NCBI GenBank assembly: GCA_027357125.1
Contig: DAHVVW010000116.1
Location: 1 to 6,839, forward strand
Length of the DNA stretch: 6,839 nt
Origin: Clostridiales bacterium
Lineage (GTDB): Bacteria > Bacillota > Desulfitobacteriia > Desulfitobacteriales > Desulfitobacteriaceae
Reading direction: 5' to 3'
In this document: positions 5,861-6,839 of the stretch, piece after piece
How positions within the stretch are numbered: position 1 is the stretch's first letter
Layout: every line of letters starts with the position of its first letter
Program-made: the position numbers and the translations under genes
Notes under the pieces: model-generated
Database searches by the model: none
Told to the model about the DNA's origin: nothing
The model's input: the letters and a program-made list of their open reading frames with translations, nothing else

Positions 5861-6811
5861 TTACTTAATGAGCCCTTTGCTCTTTAAGAACGCAGTGGAA
5901 ACTTCTTCGATAGATTTCTTGTCCACATCTACTTGCTTGTTGAGATCAGTAATCGTGGCGGTGTCAATCACTGAACTTAAAGCCTTCAGATCTTTAGCGA
6001 GATCAGGATAGGCATCGAGAATTTCTTGTCTCACAACCGGAGCCGCATTGTATACCGGGAAGGCCTGTTTGTCGTCTTTAAGCGCAACCAAGTTGTCAGT
6101 GAGGATGCGCGGCTCAGTGGTGAAGGCCAAAGCCAGGTCGCCCTTTTTGTTTTTCAGGGTATCGTAGTTTAAGCCCATAGCTACGTCGACGATATCTCCT
6201 TTAGGCATTTTGAAATCATAGGTCTTTTCAAAAGCAGGGAGTCCGTCAGCCCTCTCGTCCCACTCCACAAAGCTTACAAACTTAAGGTGGGTGCCGCTCT
6301 TAAGCAGGTTGACATAGTCAGAAGTGGTTTTTAAGTTGTATTTGTCAGCCACTTCTTTAGGAGTGACGATAGCATAGGTGTCATTCAAAGGAGCATAGTC
6401 AAGCCAAGCAATTCCATTTTTAGCATCCCAGTCTTTGATAGCTTTATAGGCCGCTTTTTCCTCAAAAATAGGATCGGCCTTCATGAGCGCCAAAATTCCG
6501 GTACCGGTGTACTCCCAGTACATATCAATTTGCTTGGATTCAAGCGCAGGACGGATAACTGCCAGCTCGCCCAGGCCCATTTTGTTCTCTACAGGATACC
6601 CTTTGCTTTGCAGGTACTGCAGGCTCATAGTCCCCAGAAGCTGAGCCTCGGTAAATGTTTTCGAAGAAATCTTAATGGTCGGGCCTTTCTTAGTCGCTCC
6701 TGTGTCTCCGGATTGCGTGCTGCCGCAGCCGGCCACGCCGCCAAGAGCGAGTGCGAGGACGAGCGCCGATACAACGCTGATTAGGGTTAACTTTTTCTTG
6801 AACAATTTCAT
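5861..6811 (-). CDS. Glycine betaine/choline/carnitine-type ABC transporter substrate-binding lipoprotein
   Basis: This 316-residue protein is the extracytoplasmic solute-binding component of a quaternary-amine ABC importer (OpuAC domain; OpuCC/OsmF subgroup). It begins with a lipoprotein signal: KKK, a hydrophobic stretch (about 8-25) and lipobox VAGC with Cys29 as lipidation site, followed by a Ser/Gly/Thr linker. The mature part has the family landmarks SSKTFTEAQLLG (49-60), GLGELAVIRPALES (79-92), DMYWEYTGTG (96-105), the hinge-region ERADGLPAF (186-194), LVALKDDKQAFPVYNAAPVV (241-260) and a C-terminal FLKSKGLIK. Such proteins bind the trimethylammonium head in an aromatic pocket; Tyr98, Trp99 and Tyr101 are candidate contacts, not proven here. 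The ligand could be glycine betaine, carnitine, choline or another betaine. ATG 6811 has GGAAGGAG 9 bases upstream. No permease or ATPase gene is visible; they may lie beyond the right edge. The nearby methyltransferases suggest catabolic rather than purely osmoprotective uptake. Confidence 0.93.
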   Translation of the reverse strand: MKLFKKKLTLISVVSALVLALALGGVAGCGSTQSGDTGATKKGPTIKISSKTFTEAQLLGTMSLQYLQSKGYPVENKMGLGELAVIRPALESKQIDMYWEYTGTGILALMKADPIFEEKAAYKAIKDWDAKNGIAWLDYAPLNDTYAIVTPKEVADKYNLKTTSDYVNLLKSGTHLKFVSFVEWDERADGLPAFEKTYDFKMPKGDIVDVAMGLNYDTLKNKKGDLALAFTTEPRILTDNLVALKDDKQAFPVYNAAPVVRQEILDAYPDLAKDLKALSSVIDTATITDLNKQVDVDKKSIEEVSTAFLKSKGLIK

Positions 6812-6820
6812 TAAACAATT

Positions 6821-6828
6821 CTCCTTCC
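6821..6828 (-). promoter_or_regulatory. Ribosome binding site of the substrate-binding lipoprotein gene
   Basis: GGAAGGAG on the minus strand lies 9 bases before ATG 6811, a strong Shine-Dalgarno that supports this start. The 11 bases beyond it to the window edge are too few to show a promoter. Confidence 0.75.
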
Positions 6829-6839
6829 TAGTAGGTACA

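Noticed and set aside
1..6839. tRNA or rRNA genes, CRISPR arrays, insertion sequences.
   Set aside because: No regularly spaced repeats, transposase motifs or structured RNA signatures were seen; the window is almost filled by five genes on one strand.

Overview
The window looks like chromosome of a strictly anaerobic bacterium, most likely a Firmicute of the Desulfitobacterium/Sporomusa/acetogen sort. The reasons are two uninterrupted (non-pyrrolysine) MttB-family methyltransferases, a cysteine-rich ferredoxin-like protein, a Bacillus-type histidine ammonia-lyase sequence, strong purine-rich Shine-Dalgarno sites and base composition near 50% GC by eye. The lineage is an inference from gene content. 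All five recognisable genes lie on the minus strand, so transcription runs from right to left.

Layout in the direction of transcription. (1) 6811-5861 encodes a lipoprotein solute-binding protein of the glycine betaine/choline/carnitine (OpuC/OsmF) type. (2) A GC-rich hairpin without a U-tract lies in the 95-base gap after it. (3) 5765-4776 encodes a two-part protein: an N-terminal winged-helix-like region followed by four cysteine clusters, including two ferredoxin-type 4Fe-4S motifs. (4) A 251-base non-coding region (4525-4775) carries a near-consensus sigma-54 promoter (4615-4630) and, upstream of it, repeated CGCCAAA-type elements including a perfect 10-base inverted repeat. (5) 4524-3049 and 3046-1589 are tandem paralogous MttB-family methyltransferases, 2 bases apart. 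(6) 1574 to beyond base 1 is an aromatic amino acid lyase (HutH-like), 14 bases after the second methyltransferase and cut by the window edge only a few residues from its end.

The window reads as a quaternary-amine utilisation locus: uptake of a betaine, corrinoid-dependent demethylation by two MttB paralogs, an iron-sulfur protein that could serve electron supply or sensing, and sigma-54 control. The unexpected member is the histidine ammonia-lyase-like enzyme at the end of the methyltransferase operon. Together they suggest breakdown of a histidine-derived betaine such as hercynine (trimethylhistidine): demethylation followed by deamination to urocanate, or direct elimination of a methylated amine. 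This is an inference. The lyase keeps nearly every catalytic residue of histidine ammonia-lyase but has Ser-Ser-Gly instead of Ala-Ser-Gly at the cofactor-forming tripeptide. The corrinoid protein, its methyltransferase, the reductive activator, the transporter permease/ATPase and the sigma-54 activator expected for such a system are not in the window.
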